Shown here piece by piece: positions 24,703-54,100 of a stretch of 64,000 nucleotides of DNA. The position numbers and the translations under genes are program-made. The first letter of the stretch is position 1; every line of letters begins with the position of its first letter. The stretch covers positions 1,369,001 to 1,433,000 of the forward strand of contig NC_088305.1 of NCBI RefSeq assembly GCF_032854445.1, in the 5' to 3' direction. The notes beneath the pieces are model-generated. The model did not search any database and was not told the DNA's origin. It saw only the letters and a list, made by a program, of their open reading frames with translations. This DNA comes from Liolophura sinensis (taxonomy: Eukaryota > Mollusca > Polyplacophora > Chitonida > Chitonidae).

Positions 24703-24981
24703 TAAAAGCTCTTTATATGTAGATGTGTGTAGACTCAATAAAACTACAAGTATCATCAAAATAAAACATACTATAAAATAAGAAAGATGAAACTCTGCGG
24801 TGTAGAAGTATTTAATTTTTTTTATTTGGTATTTAACTCAGTTTAATTGTCTATCAAAGGACCTTGGTGTACTGTCCGAGTTGCCCCCATCAACATCATT
24901 TCGTCCGATATCAACAGATGTCGATGAGAGTTACCTCCCTTTATCGCATTTCGATCAGGCCAGAAGACGACGCGAGAAGCC

Positions 24982-42540
<17,559 letters not shown>

Positions 42541-42759
42541 CCATAGCACAGTTAAGCCATGACTGTTCTTCCTTATTAAAACTTTAGAATGTTTCTGTAC
42601 GTGTAAAAATACACATAAAGGCCTTAAACTATACTTTGGGTGACTACATACCAGTTTTTCTGATAAGAAATCAATAAAACATTACAAAAGCTCTTAAGTG
42701 ACCCAATACAGTGGATGAATTAATCAGAATCCAGCAAAATGAAAATTTTAACAGCGACA

Positions 42760-43760
42760 TGTAGTGTATATAAATAAGTTATTTATTCATCTCCTAATTA
42801 TGCTGTATGGTTTACTGATTCATCTCCTAATTATACACTGTGGTTTACTGATTCATCTTCTAATGTATGCTGTATGGTTTACTGATTCATCTCTTAATTC
42901 TACTGTGTGGTTTACTGATTCATCTTCTAATTATACTGTCATTTACTGAGTCATCTCGTAATTATACTGTGTGGTTTACTGATTCATCTCCTAATTATAC
43001 TGTCATTTACTGATTCATCTCCTAATTATACTGTGTGGTTTACTGATTCATCTTCTAATTATACTGTCATTTACTGATTTATCTTCTAATTATACTGTGT
43101 CATTTACTGATTCATCTTCTAATTATACTGTGTGGTTTACTGATTCATCTCCTAATTATACTGTCATTTACTGATTCATCTCCTAATTATACTGTGTGGT
43201 TTACTGGTTCATCTTCTAATTATACTGTCATTTACTGATTCATCTCGTAATTATGCTGTATGGTTTGCTGATTCATCTCCTAATTATACTGTCATTTACT
43301 GATTCATCTTCTAATTATACTGTCATTTACTGATTCATCTCCTAATTATACTGTGTGGTTTACTGATTCATCTCCTAATTATACTGTCATTTACTGATTC
43401 ATCTTCTAATTATACTGTCATTTACTGATTCATCTCCTAATTATACTGTGTGGTTTACTGATTCATCTCCTAATTATACTGTGTGGTTTACTGATTCATC
43501 TTCTAATTATACTGTCATTTACTGATTCATCTCGTAATTATGCTGTATGGTTTACTGATTCATCTCCTAATTACACTGTCATTTACTGATTCATCTTCTA
43601 ATTATACTGTCATTTACTGATTCATCTCCTAATTATACTGTGTGGTTTACTGATTCATCTCCTAATTATACTGTCATTTACTGATTAATTTTCGAGCTAT
43701 ACTGTCATTTACTGAATCACCTCCTACTTATACTGTGATTTAGTGATTGATCTCGTAATT
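42760..43760 (+). repeat. 31-33-bp minisatellite just downstream of Pip
   Basis: About 32 copies of two interleaved versions: tactgtcatt followed by tactgattcatctcctaatta, and tactgtgtggt followed by ttactgattcatctcctaat. Variants read cttcta or ctcgta. The array begins about 220 bp after the Pip stop codon, beyond the likely AATAAA at 42673. Confidence 0.88.
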
Positions 43761-44560
43761 TTACTGTGTGATTTACTGATTTGTCTCCTGATTGCATGTA
43801 CACTGACATTTACTGATGCCTATAATAGTTGTGGTTAATGGATTTGTTTGCCATGATGTTGTCATCTACTGGTTCATCACCTAATTTTATTAATGTATTT
43901 ATGTATTTGCATGATTGACGTTCAGCCTTTCAGCCTGGATCAGGACATAACTAGCAAATTATTCAGCCAGTACCCACTTTAATTATTAGAGAATTCCAGT
44001 CTTGTAATATGTCAGCTCAGTTTAGTCCTGACTGGAGTCAGAACTGGAGAACATGGAATTTAATTCGTGATCATGATAAGACAGTCAGTTTAGCCCTGTA
44101 CCAAACAGTTGGCCCTTGTCAAAATAATACTTGCATCGTTGCAAGACCTTCTTCTTGCCCTGCTGTTTAATTGTTAAACAGGGCTGATATTCTGCAGTTC
44201 AGAGTTTGTACTTGCACAAAGCGATTGTAGGTAAGTTGATCGTAACTTAGGCTATGATTGCTCTGTGCATGAGGCCCCAGTAATAGACTTCTCTATCATA
44301 ATGTGTAATACATAATAGTTACAGAGTAATTACTACAATTACACTATTACAGATAATGATCATAGTTGTGTCTCAGTCGTGTGTATAATATTTAGAAGTA
44401 CATGTATGTACCCTATTTCGTCTAATTTTTGAAACACCTGGTCTGCTCATTTTATCCAGTATATATGTAATTGTAGCAGTACAATTAATTTGTATAGCTT
44501 ATGTACGACAAGAAGAACCGCATCACAATTTATCAATTTACTTGATTCCCCGCTTGGACT
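43760..44560. other. Intergenic, weak palindromic remnant
   Basis: No gene. At about 44213-44275 gcacaaagcgattgtagg and its near complement (atgattgctctgtgc) suggest a short degraded hairpin element. Confidence 0.35.
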
Positions 44561-44680
44561 TTTATGTTTTAACTTGAAAATATTTCACTTATACGATGGT
44601 GGTCAGCATTATGGTGGGAGGAAACCAGGCAGAAACCCACGACCATCCAAAGGTTGTTGGCAGACTAACACTAAAAAGCT
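44560..44680 (-). mobile_element. SINE family 1 fragment
   Basis: Plus-strand reading: aaatatttcacttatacgat, agcattatggtgggaggaaa, accatccaaaggttgttggc. Confidence 0.78.
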
Positions 44681-44924
44681 GACGTTTGTAGTTTGCTTAA
44701 AGCACCATGGCTAGTTCTCCACACACCTGAAACTTCAAAATCACCATTTACAGCTGTTTATTTGTCAGGCAGTTTGTCATGTACCTGAAAATTTATGGTA
44801 ATTTTCTCTGGGATCCATCTGGAGGGCTGAATGATTGATTGATTGATTGATTGATGTTCAACAGCGTAATCGAAAACTTTTCACTTTATGAATGTATTAC
44901 GGCTGTTATGGATGGAGACCAGAA

Positions 44925-45490
44925 ACAAGAGTTCATGGAGTAACCATGCAGTGCCCTTCAAAACAAGAGTTCATGGAGTAACCATGCAGTGCCCTTCAAA
45001 ACAAGAGTTCATAGAATAACCATGCAATGCCCTTCAAAACAAGAGTTCATAGAGTAACCATGCAGTGCCCTTCAAAACAAGAGTTCATGGAGTAACCATG
45101 CAGTGCCCTTCAAAACAAGAGTTCATGGAGTAACCATGCAGTGCCCTTCAAAACAAGAGTTCATAGAATAACCATGCAGTGCCCTTCAAAACAAGAGTTC
45201 ATGGAGTAACCATGCAGTGCCCTTCAAAACAAGAGTTCATGGAGTAACCATGCAGTGCCCTTCAAAACGAGTTCATGGAGTAACCATGCCGTGCCCTTCA
45301 AAACAAGAGTTCATAGAACAACCATGCAGTGCCCTTCAAAACAAGAGTTCATAGAATAACCATGCAGTGCCCTTCAAAACAAGAGTTCATGGAATAACCA
45401 TGCAGTGCCCTTCAAAACAAGAGTTCATAGAGCAACCAATCAGTGCCGTTCAAAACGAGATTAATAGAGTAATCATGCAGTGCACTTCAA
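44925..45490 (+). repeat. 38-bp minisatellite
   Basis: About 14-15 copies of gttcatggagtaaccatgca followed by gtgcccttcaaaacaaga. Variants are atagaata and atagagc. The last two copies are degenerate. A (TGAT)n tract lies just before it at about 44833-44856. Confidence 0.92.
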
Positions 45491-46529
45491 AAGGTACTTC
45501 AACAACCTCCTGATTTTAGGCCTTGCATTTGCTTCCAGTGATTTATATTTGCAGTGGTTTACATGGGTGTGAAATATCCATGAAAGGTGTAATCATGCTT
45601 CAGGGAGAGTTTTGCCTGTCACCATGAGGACAGACTTCACTTGCTCAAAACTGTGAGACCTAGAATCAAATCCAGGTTGTGGCATACCAAAGACTTCAAA
45701 AAGGACACGGCTTTCACCATATGGTAAATGATTTCAAATTTTGTCGCCAAAAAGAGCATGTTTAAAGACCAATACATTTTAATAAATACTTTTGATGTAC
45801 GCCTACTGATCACCATCTTACTTTAAAACAAAACACATTTTTAAGATCAGATGTGAAACACAGTAATGGGGTGAAATTTTAAGTATTTTTCCGTATTGTA
45901 AGAATGAACCAATAGACCACGACGTTAATTTCATCTTGATTTATTATATTTTTCATAGAAATGTGGCATACCAGATATTCTTCCAAAGAAGTTTCTTAAG
46001 TTTTTCAGCAACATAGTACAAGCTGTCCTTAAGTGTGACTGGTCATGTGACTACCTCTTTGGAAATAGCTTTAATAGCTAATCACAAGATTTGTTCAAGT
46101 AATCCAGCTCTGGGATTCCAAAAGGCAAGTCCTGAATTAAACACAAATGTGTTGTATCAACAATCTTAAAATCATCATCACAGAAATACCACAAGCATCT
46201 GTGTACACATACACTGTAACTCAGGCAACTACATAACCAATAGTACACTTGTAGCAGACAACCAGCTCACTTAAAGCAGGCCAATAGCTTGCCACTGGCG
46301 CATCACTTGTAGCAATTCACTAGCACACCACACATGCCACAAGTGTGGCCACAAGCACACTTGTACCATCTGGGATGCGGAGTTACGTGCATGTATGTTA
46401 TGGTCTGGATAGGGAGGCCTAAACTCATTTGGAATTAATATTCCATAATAATTCCACAGGCAAACTAGCAGCAAGCTAGTGACTCACTACAGGCAAGTTA
46501 TCAACAAGCTAGTGGTTTACCACAGGCAA

Positions 46530-47460
46530 GCTTGTGACTCACCATAGTCAAGCTAGTCCCTCAAAACAGGCAGGCTGGTGGCACACCGCTGGCAAACTAC
46601 AGGGAAGCCAGTGCCTCACCACAGGCTAGCTTGTGGCTCACCATAGTCAAGCTAGTCCCTCAAAACAGGCAGGCTGGTGGCACACCTCTGGCAAACCACA
46701 GGCAAGCTTGTGGCTCACCATAGTCAAGCTAGTCCCTCAAAACAGGCAGGCTGGTGGCACACTGCTGGCAAACTACAGGGAAGCCAGTGCCTCACCACAG
46801 GCTAGCTTGTGGCTCACCATAGTCAAGCTAGTCCCTCAAAACAGGCAGGCTGGTGGCACACCGCTGGCAAACTACAGGGAAGCCAGTGCCTCACCACAGG
46901 CTAGCTTGGGGCTCACCATAGTCAAGCTAGTCCCTCAAAACAGGCAGGCTGGTGGCACACCGCTGGCAATCTACAGGCAAGCCAGTGCCTCACCACAGGC
47001 TAGCTTGTGACTCACCATAGTCAAGCTAGTCCCTCAAAACAGGCAGGCTGGTGGCACACCGCTGGCAAACTACAGGCAAGCCAGTGCCTCACCACAGGCT
47101 AGCTTGTGGCTCACCATAGTCAAGCTAGTCCCTCAAAACAGGCAGGCTGGTGGCAAACCTCTGGCAAACCACAGGCAAGCTTGTGGCTCACCATAGTCAA
47201 GCTAGTCCCTCAAAACAGGCAAGCTGGTGGCACACTGCTGGCAAACCACAGGTAATCCAGTGCCTCACCATAGTCAAGCTAGTCCCTAAAAACAGGCAGG
47301 CTGGTAGCTCACCTGTGGCAAACTACAGATAAGCCAGTGCCTCACCACAGGCAAGCTTGTGATTCGCCACAGTCAAGCTAGTCCCTCAAAACAGGCAGGC
47401 TGGTGGCACAACGCTGGCAAACCACAGGTGATCAAGTGCCTCACCACAGGCAAGCCTGTG
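46530..47460 (+). repeat. Composite minisatellite, units of about 75-105 bp, right copy
   Basis: Same unit as at 430-890. Core start points near 46539, 46641, 46719, 46819 and 46917 show alternating spacings of about 100 and 78 bp, meaning a unit with an optional sub-block. Confidence 0.88.
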
Positions 47461-48484
47461 GCTTGCAATAGCTGTAGAACATTTGCAGCCTGCTTATACA
47501 GTATTCAAATTAAGGAAGCTACACAATTACCATGTGAAAATATCAAAATCACATCCGTAAATCACTTTTCTTCTTACACCATTAGATATACTTTTAACAT
47601 ACGCGCAATAATGTGTCTGTTAAGTTTTACATTGTACAGTACAGACTGGACGTGAAACCGAATGTGACAATGTCAGATGCTTTTCTTTGGCAAGGACAGT
47701 GAACCTGTAACGAAACTTGTACAAAAATAGAGCTACATAATCACTCCGTATCCACATTTGTTTAAAATAGTCTCCATAAGTACATAAGAATACATATCAC
47801 TTCACTAAAATACAAGCAATGCGCTTCAAACAACATTTCTAAAATCTACTTTTATTTAGTTTAAATATGTGCCATTTGGACTGAACTGGAATGCTTGGGT
47901 ACCAACCTTGACCCTATATCTCATAATTTACATGTATATAAATTATTACAGAAATTAACACACCTTATGTGTTAGCCCTTAAATACTAATAAACTTAAAA
48001 AAATAAAGATATTATAAGTAATGGAAGATTAAAAGTTTTCTGATTTGATCAAAAGAAAAAACCTTCTCGTGACCGAATACCAGACAAATCTTGTGACAAA
48101 GTCAAGTTTAAACAAACGTCATTTGAACCTCGGAATTAGTGATGCACAAATCATTAGGTAAAACAGTTCCGCTTATCACTGGTGTAGGAACAATTCAAAA
48201 CAAGAAATTCATCCACTAGTTTTTCATAACAAATCATGGGTTCAAAACACCTCAAATTTTCTTGATCATCGAAAACAGGCATGTTGATGAATTTAATTTC
48301 ATGCAAGTTTATTTATTTCTTCTCGCTGTTTAAGCAATACTATGCTTATTGAGTTTTCTACAATGGCTGACAGCTTCATGGGTGGGGGAATTAAACCTCA
48401 GGTGTAAACAACTGTCCTTGACAAACTTTCCCAGGTGTATAATAAATTATCCACACATAAACTTGCATACTGTACTAATGGGAT

Positions 48485-48632
48485 TCAATACCCAGTAACG
48501 GCCCATGGCCAAGATATGCACATAGCTCTCAGTAATGGCCCATGGCCAAGATATGCATATAGCTCTCAGTAACGGCCCATGGCCAAAAGATATGCATATA
48601 GCTCTCAGTAATGGCCCATGACCAAGATAGCG
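48485..48632 (+). repeat. 36-bp repeat, about four copies, right copy
   Basis: Unit ctcagtaatggcccatggcc plus aagatatgcatatag. It ends directly at the inverted repeat at 48633-48762. Confidence 0.8.
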
Positions 48633-48762
48633 CATAGCGCCATCTGGGTATTGTCTAAGGAAGAATAACACAGAGGTTTAACTCTATGGGCAATATCACT
48701 GAGCAATGAACTATATCACAGAGTTATCTTCTCTTTAATGGACAACACCAGATGGCGCTATG
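48633..48762. repeat. Inverted repeat (small hairpin element), right copy
   Basis: The outer 15 bases are perfectly complementary: catagcgccatctgg at 48633 and ccagatggcgctatg ending 48762. Weaker pairing continues inward (gtattgtc against gacaacac, agaataac against ttatctt). It resembles a short MITE, or a pair of oppositely facing protein-binding sites. Confidence 0.65.
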
Positions 48763-48997
48763 CCTCCCTTGATCAGGTAGCATAACTGAATAACCTAATG
48801 GCTCAATAACCATAATTATTCTGGATGACGGCCCAGAAGCTGAAGATCACACGATCGCTGTAGTGTGGGCGAAAAGACAATGGTCAGCCCATTATGAAGC
48901 ATGGGAAAAAGGGTCCATGTTTACCACTAGTTCAGTGACCAATAACCCCTGGTTGTACAAACAGAATCTGCATGTAAGCTCTACAGGAATACTCAGA

Positions 48998-49330
48998 CTG
49001 ATACATACTTCATTTTAGTGTTTTCTATGCCCTTAATGGTCTTTCACCTGATACATAATTCATTTTAGTGTTTTCTATGCCCTTAATGATCTTTCATCCA
49101 ATACATACTTCATTTTAGTGTTTTCTCTGCCCTTAATGGTCTTTCACCTGATACATAATTCATTTTAGTGTTTTCTATGCCCTTAATGATCTTTCATCTC
49201 ATACATACTTCATTTCAGTGTTTTCTATGCCCTTAATGGCCTTTCATCCGATACATACTTCATTTTAGTGTTTTCTATGCCTTTCATGGTCTTTCACCTG
49301 ATTCATACTTCATTTTAGTGTTTTCCTTGC
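48998..49330 (+). repeat. 50-bp tandem repeat, about 6-7 copies, right copy
   Basis: Same unit as at 2430-2830. Odd and even units differ slightly (catccgatacatactt versus cacctgatacataatt), hinting at a 100-bp higher-order unit in both copies. Confidence 0.85.
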
Positions 49331-50422
49331 TATTCACACTGCCTCCATCTGCAGAGATCAGTAAAGTTCAGTAAATTGATAAAAGTTTTGTGTCTTTAAG
49401 TCTGACATTGAGTATTTCTCTAAAAAATTTAAGCCAAAAACAACGCAAGCATAGTATTATGCCGCTTAAGGAAAACACATTTGCCTGCTGAGCCCCCCCC
49501 CCCCACCCACCCACCCACCAAAAAAATCAATAAGTTTTGTGAAACTGCGCCTTGTTCTGTTAAATTCTTAATTTAAGAGTTCTACAAACATTTCACACTC
49601 ACACCAGAGTCGAGCTTCAGACAGACAAGTAGCTCACTTCTAGACAATTTGTTAGAGAACTTGTAAGCTTGGCCGGTAACCTGTACCTGTAGAACATTGC
49701 CACATGTAAGACGACACCCATCTTTCCTGGTTTACTTGTATTCCAGTTTATCAGTCATGAAAGAAAATGTTTTTTAAAAACACTTAAAGAGCTACTTCAG
49801 TCGAGACCTGTGGGTCTTAAAAGCAGGGTAAAATGATAAGAATCGAGATGGTATAAATTGTTTTCATATATCTTCAAAAAAATTATATGTGTTAAAACCA
49901 CTATTCTTAGTTTCAGAGACTTCAATTTTACCTGGTGTGATGTCATGCAGGAACACTTGGCGTCATCCATCACACAAATGACGCCATACTTTCAAACATG
50001 CATGCTATCATTCCAGCGTAACTGCCTTCCTTCACCTCATATCTGTCTGATTTATCATCATATCAGGAATATTATCACGTCACAAGATGAAAATTTTACG
50101 GAAACTGGTGAAGATTTTGAGGACTCATTTCTAGGGTTAAACAGAGTTACTCACCTAAAATCTTTTTGAACTATGGAGTTAGCTCTGCTCTATAGATTAT
50201 CCTTCAAATCATTTTTATATTTCCGCAGTGGTTTTTCTTGGGAATTAAGTAGCATTTTAAAATTTTATGGTTTCCAGCACTTTCATGGAAAATTTAAGTT
50301 CAAACAATGGCAGCTTATTTAAAGGACAAGACCTCTAAAACTTGAAGTAGGCATCACTTAAATTATGCGTAAACATACTTCTATTCATTTTTTTCGATTT
50401 TTGTGAAAAGAGTTAGAGGTCT

Positions 50423-50686
50423 TCAAATATTGGAATTTTAGGGTGGGCTTTATGGACAATACTATCAGCTGTTAGGAACTCTGATGTCAGAGGAAGATTA
50501 TCCCGCTCTAATCATGACACTCAATGTTGTCATAACTCTTTCTACCCATGAGTAAAAGATTACTGAAATAATGTTCCCGAAAACTGTTTCCTTCTGGTGA
50601 ACATCTGGAAATTAGGTGATGTGACGCCAGAGTTCCTAGATACCATCGGTATGGCTCATAAAGCCCACCATAGTATTCAAATATTT
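50423..50686. mobile_element. MITE-like hairpin element A, copy 1 (right segment)
   Basis: Counterpart of 3919-4181, in the 3' flank of the complete HSD17B7 gene. The terminal inverted repeats are as in the left copy. Confidence 0.7.
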
Positions 50687-50991
50687 GAATGCCTGTCAAC
50701 ACTCAAAAAAGTCTAAACAAATAAATGAAAGTATTTTTACGTATAGTTTTCAGTTGTCTATACGATTAACCTTACTTCTTATTTTAGCTTATTTAAAAAA
50801 ATAATTAATACAATACATCTGAATGTAACAATGAAAAGTCCTAGCCTAATATTCCAAAATAAAGTCTTTTTCCAAGACTTTTAAAACATTTCAAACAAAA
50901 TTCAAGTACTTTAGTGTGCCCGTGGAAAGCCTGTATCTACTAAAACATACACGTTCCATCGTTCAACAATTTATACTGCAATATCAACAAG

Positions 50992-51126
50992 ACCCAGGGA
51001 TGGTTTCATGAAGCTGACTTCGTGTTGTCACCCTTGGCTAAGTGCACTTTATATTTCTACGCCATATGTTGTCATGATACTTAGGGCTTACTTAGTTAAG
51101 TGAGCTTCATGAAACCTGCCCCAGGG
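50992..51126. mobile_element. MITE-like hairpin element B (right segment)
   Basis: Counterpart of 4489-4620. It ends about 35 bp from the HSD17B7 stop codon, so the hairpin would sit at the start of the 3' UTR. Confidence 0.65.
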
Positions 51127-51161
51127 CCATATAACCAGGAATGTACATAGTCAAGTGATCG

Positions 51162-54100
51162 CTAACTGGATGACTGACTATACCTTGACCTATATTCGTT
51201 CTCTAAATCTGACAATTTTTTATAAGTGTCCTTTGCTGAGGCTCTTGTAAGGTCCATCTGAAATTCAAGAAAAAAACTTTATCAATTACAGATGTTTCAA
51301 ATATATGAAAATAGTATTTGTCATATGACAAATCTATTAGGCCCTTCACCATCATGACTGAAGGGGTTGACCGTACTGGACATAAGGGGATTTACCTGTA
51401 AAGGGTCACATGCAGTTAGCTTTCATACCTTTAATGGACGTCCAAATTAGAACCAAAGGCCAAAAAAAAAAATCATGTGCATATTTTGATTAATTTGATG
51501 TTAAAAATATGTGAGTTCGTATTATTACTTACTCAATCAATATCCATATTATCTGTTTGCATATTTAGCCTATTAGTAGACATTAAAATTTTCTAAATTT
51601 TATGCCAAAGATGAGGCCCAAGGAGGGCGGGAGCCTACCTGAATTCCTCAAACATTCTGCATGTTAAAGAACGACTTTTGGTGCAATTTATGCACCTTTA
51701 TAATTTGATTTTAAAAATAAAACTACATTTGTTATGGTTTTTTTTTTTTGGTTTTTTTTTTCAAAGTAGCCCCTTGACTGCCAGTAAATTCTTCATTTAA
51801 AAGTGGAGAAAGCCATATTTATTTGATGCACAGCCCAGAGGAAACAATCAAACAATGAAGGCCTTCAATCCATGACCAAACAAAGTTACATGGCTGTCTT
51901 AAATACCCTCAGTGTTCTGACTGTCCCACAATCAGACTCTCTGTGTACAATGTATCTATAGCACTGTTACCATAGTTACCTTAACAGCTTCCACGTATCT
52001 GTTCCCCAGTATTGACACTCTACTGTGATATTTCATTAATGGATCTAAACTTTCGGGTTCCTGTAGAGACAACCAGAGCTGAAATGGAAAAAAAAAAACA
52101 AAAAAAAAAGAACAAATGTGTTATTATTACAGAGGTTCTCTTCAGTTTATGTGCCCTTTATTCAAATTTTGTAAGCTTGCTTTCACCGCCAGCAGACAAG
52201 TGAATAAAATAGTTCAAAATTTCTAGCAGTAATTTAAAAATATTACTACAGCGACTTTCTCACAGACATGACAGACTGAAAAGATCATTTTATGTTGGAA
52301 AGTCTAAATTACACATGTACACTGTAATAAAATTGAAAACATTGTAAATTTAAATAACTTAATTTACTTGAACAAATGAACCTCTTAATGCTGTTTCAAC
52401 AATATTGCAGTCACATCAAAGGAAACTTTGCTCAACCACAAAAGTGTAAACACTGAGGAACCTGGAATCTCACTGGTTGAAGACTAGCCTAGGGGACTTT
52501 GGGCAGTCCTAACAGCGCATGCACCGCTCTCTACATTAGCTTCACAGCACTGCCACTATTAGCAAAATCTGTACATGCCAAGGTCCCTGGGGTCACAGTG
52601 TGACCCAGGAAGAGATATCCGAAAATACAAAAACTCTGTCTAACTCTGTGACAACATTTGTTTCCAATAATATTTTATACACATACATTCTCTAAAGTAG
52701 TCACATGAATCTATCCAAAACCTGAACATTTTTTCTGCTGAATGCTGATTATACTTTCCTGCACGAGGAGCCTAAGCCTAAAGAAGCCCAAGTGCATCTC
52801 CACAGGTCAAGCCAGTTTACCCACGGCAGTGATGAAAAGCGAGCAGAGAGCAGCATTTGCGCTGTAAGGAGTATGTTTTTCCTGAATATTTATTTGTTTT
52901 TTTTTTAAGTGTTTCATAATAACCGTGTATTTGAAACTCACCAGAGCCTCGCTGCCGTTGTAGGGAGACTGTGTCATGCTGCCCGTGAACAGCCGTAACT
53001 GTATGACAAAGACAGAATCTAAGTAAAACTACCTCTACGTTCTCACCTGTGTGATACATAATCTGATTGGTTCAGTAAAAGTACATCTGCAAATGGCAGG
53101 GACATACTTACATACCTACAGTCAATTTGGTTCTGAAAACAGTGGGGCTCCCAAACTAAACAAGCTGTATTAAAACTAACAAGTAAATTAAACAAAAATA
53201 TGATGGTTTACCAATAAACAGTTAAGTTTTCGTATAAATTTCTTTAATTCACAGACTCAGAAAGCATCATTCTTTTATTCATTAAATTTATAAAATTTCT
53301 TTATGCAAAGTCACAGTCAATGTCACCATTAAAGTTTGGGGTCAGAGCCTTTTAATGTTTTACTAGATATGGCCCTAAAGGAAAGGCTGCCATTAAAACA
53401 TTCATTCACAAAATAATAGCTGCATAAATTGATTTACCTTTTTTTTTTTGGCAACATGTTTTTGGAGGAAGCTAGATCTCTTCATGATAACACTAACTGT
53501 ACTCTTTTCCTATTAAACCTGCCCCAATTCCTCAACCTTTCCGCACAAACAGCAACTTTCAGAACAATTTATGTACATATATAATTTTGTTTTGGAGACA
53601 AAACTACAGTGGATTGGATTGGCCATTTTCAGGGCTTCACAAAAAGTATAATTTTATAAATCTACTCAGAATAATGCCTTCATAATATGTTTGAATAAAC
53701 ACCTTGCAAACATACCAAAAGGTTGAAGAATTACCATAAATGCAAATATGACTGTTGTAGACAATATCTGCTTAAGTGAGACGAACACATTTAACCATTA
53801 TATTACTCACCAGCCACAAGAGAGGTAGGACCAGGTACCAAAACCATGACGGTAAAATTCCATACGTCAGATTGGTCATCACTAAGCCTGGGCACGTCGT
53901 GTGCGAATATATATGCTACAAGGAAAATAGAAACAAAAATAGAAAAAAAAAAAAACACTGTTCAGTATTTTTGTTGCAGTAGATATTTAGACCACAGCCC
54001 ACTTCAACAAAATTTTGTAAACCATTTTTTCCTAACTTCGTAATTTGATATTTCTCAACAACCTTCTATTTTATGCATATTTCCTGCCAGTGGTCAGAAT

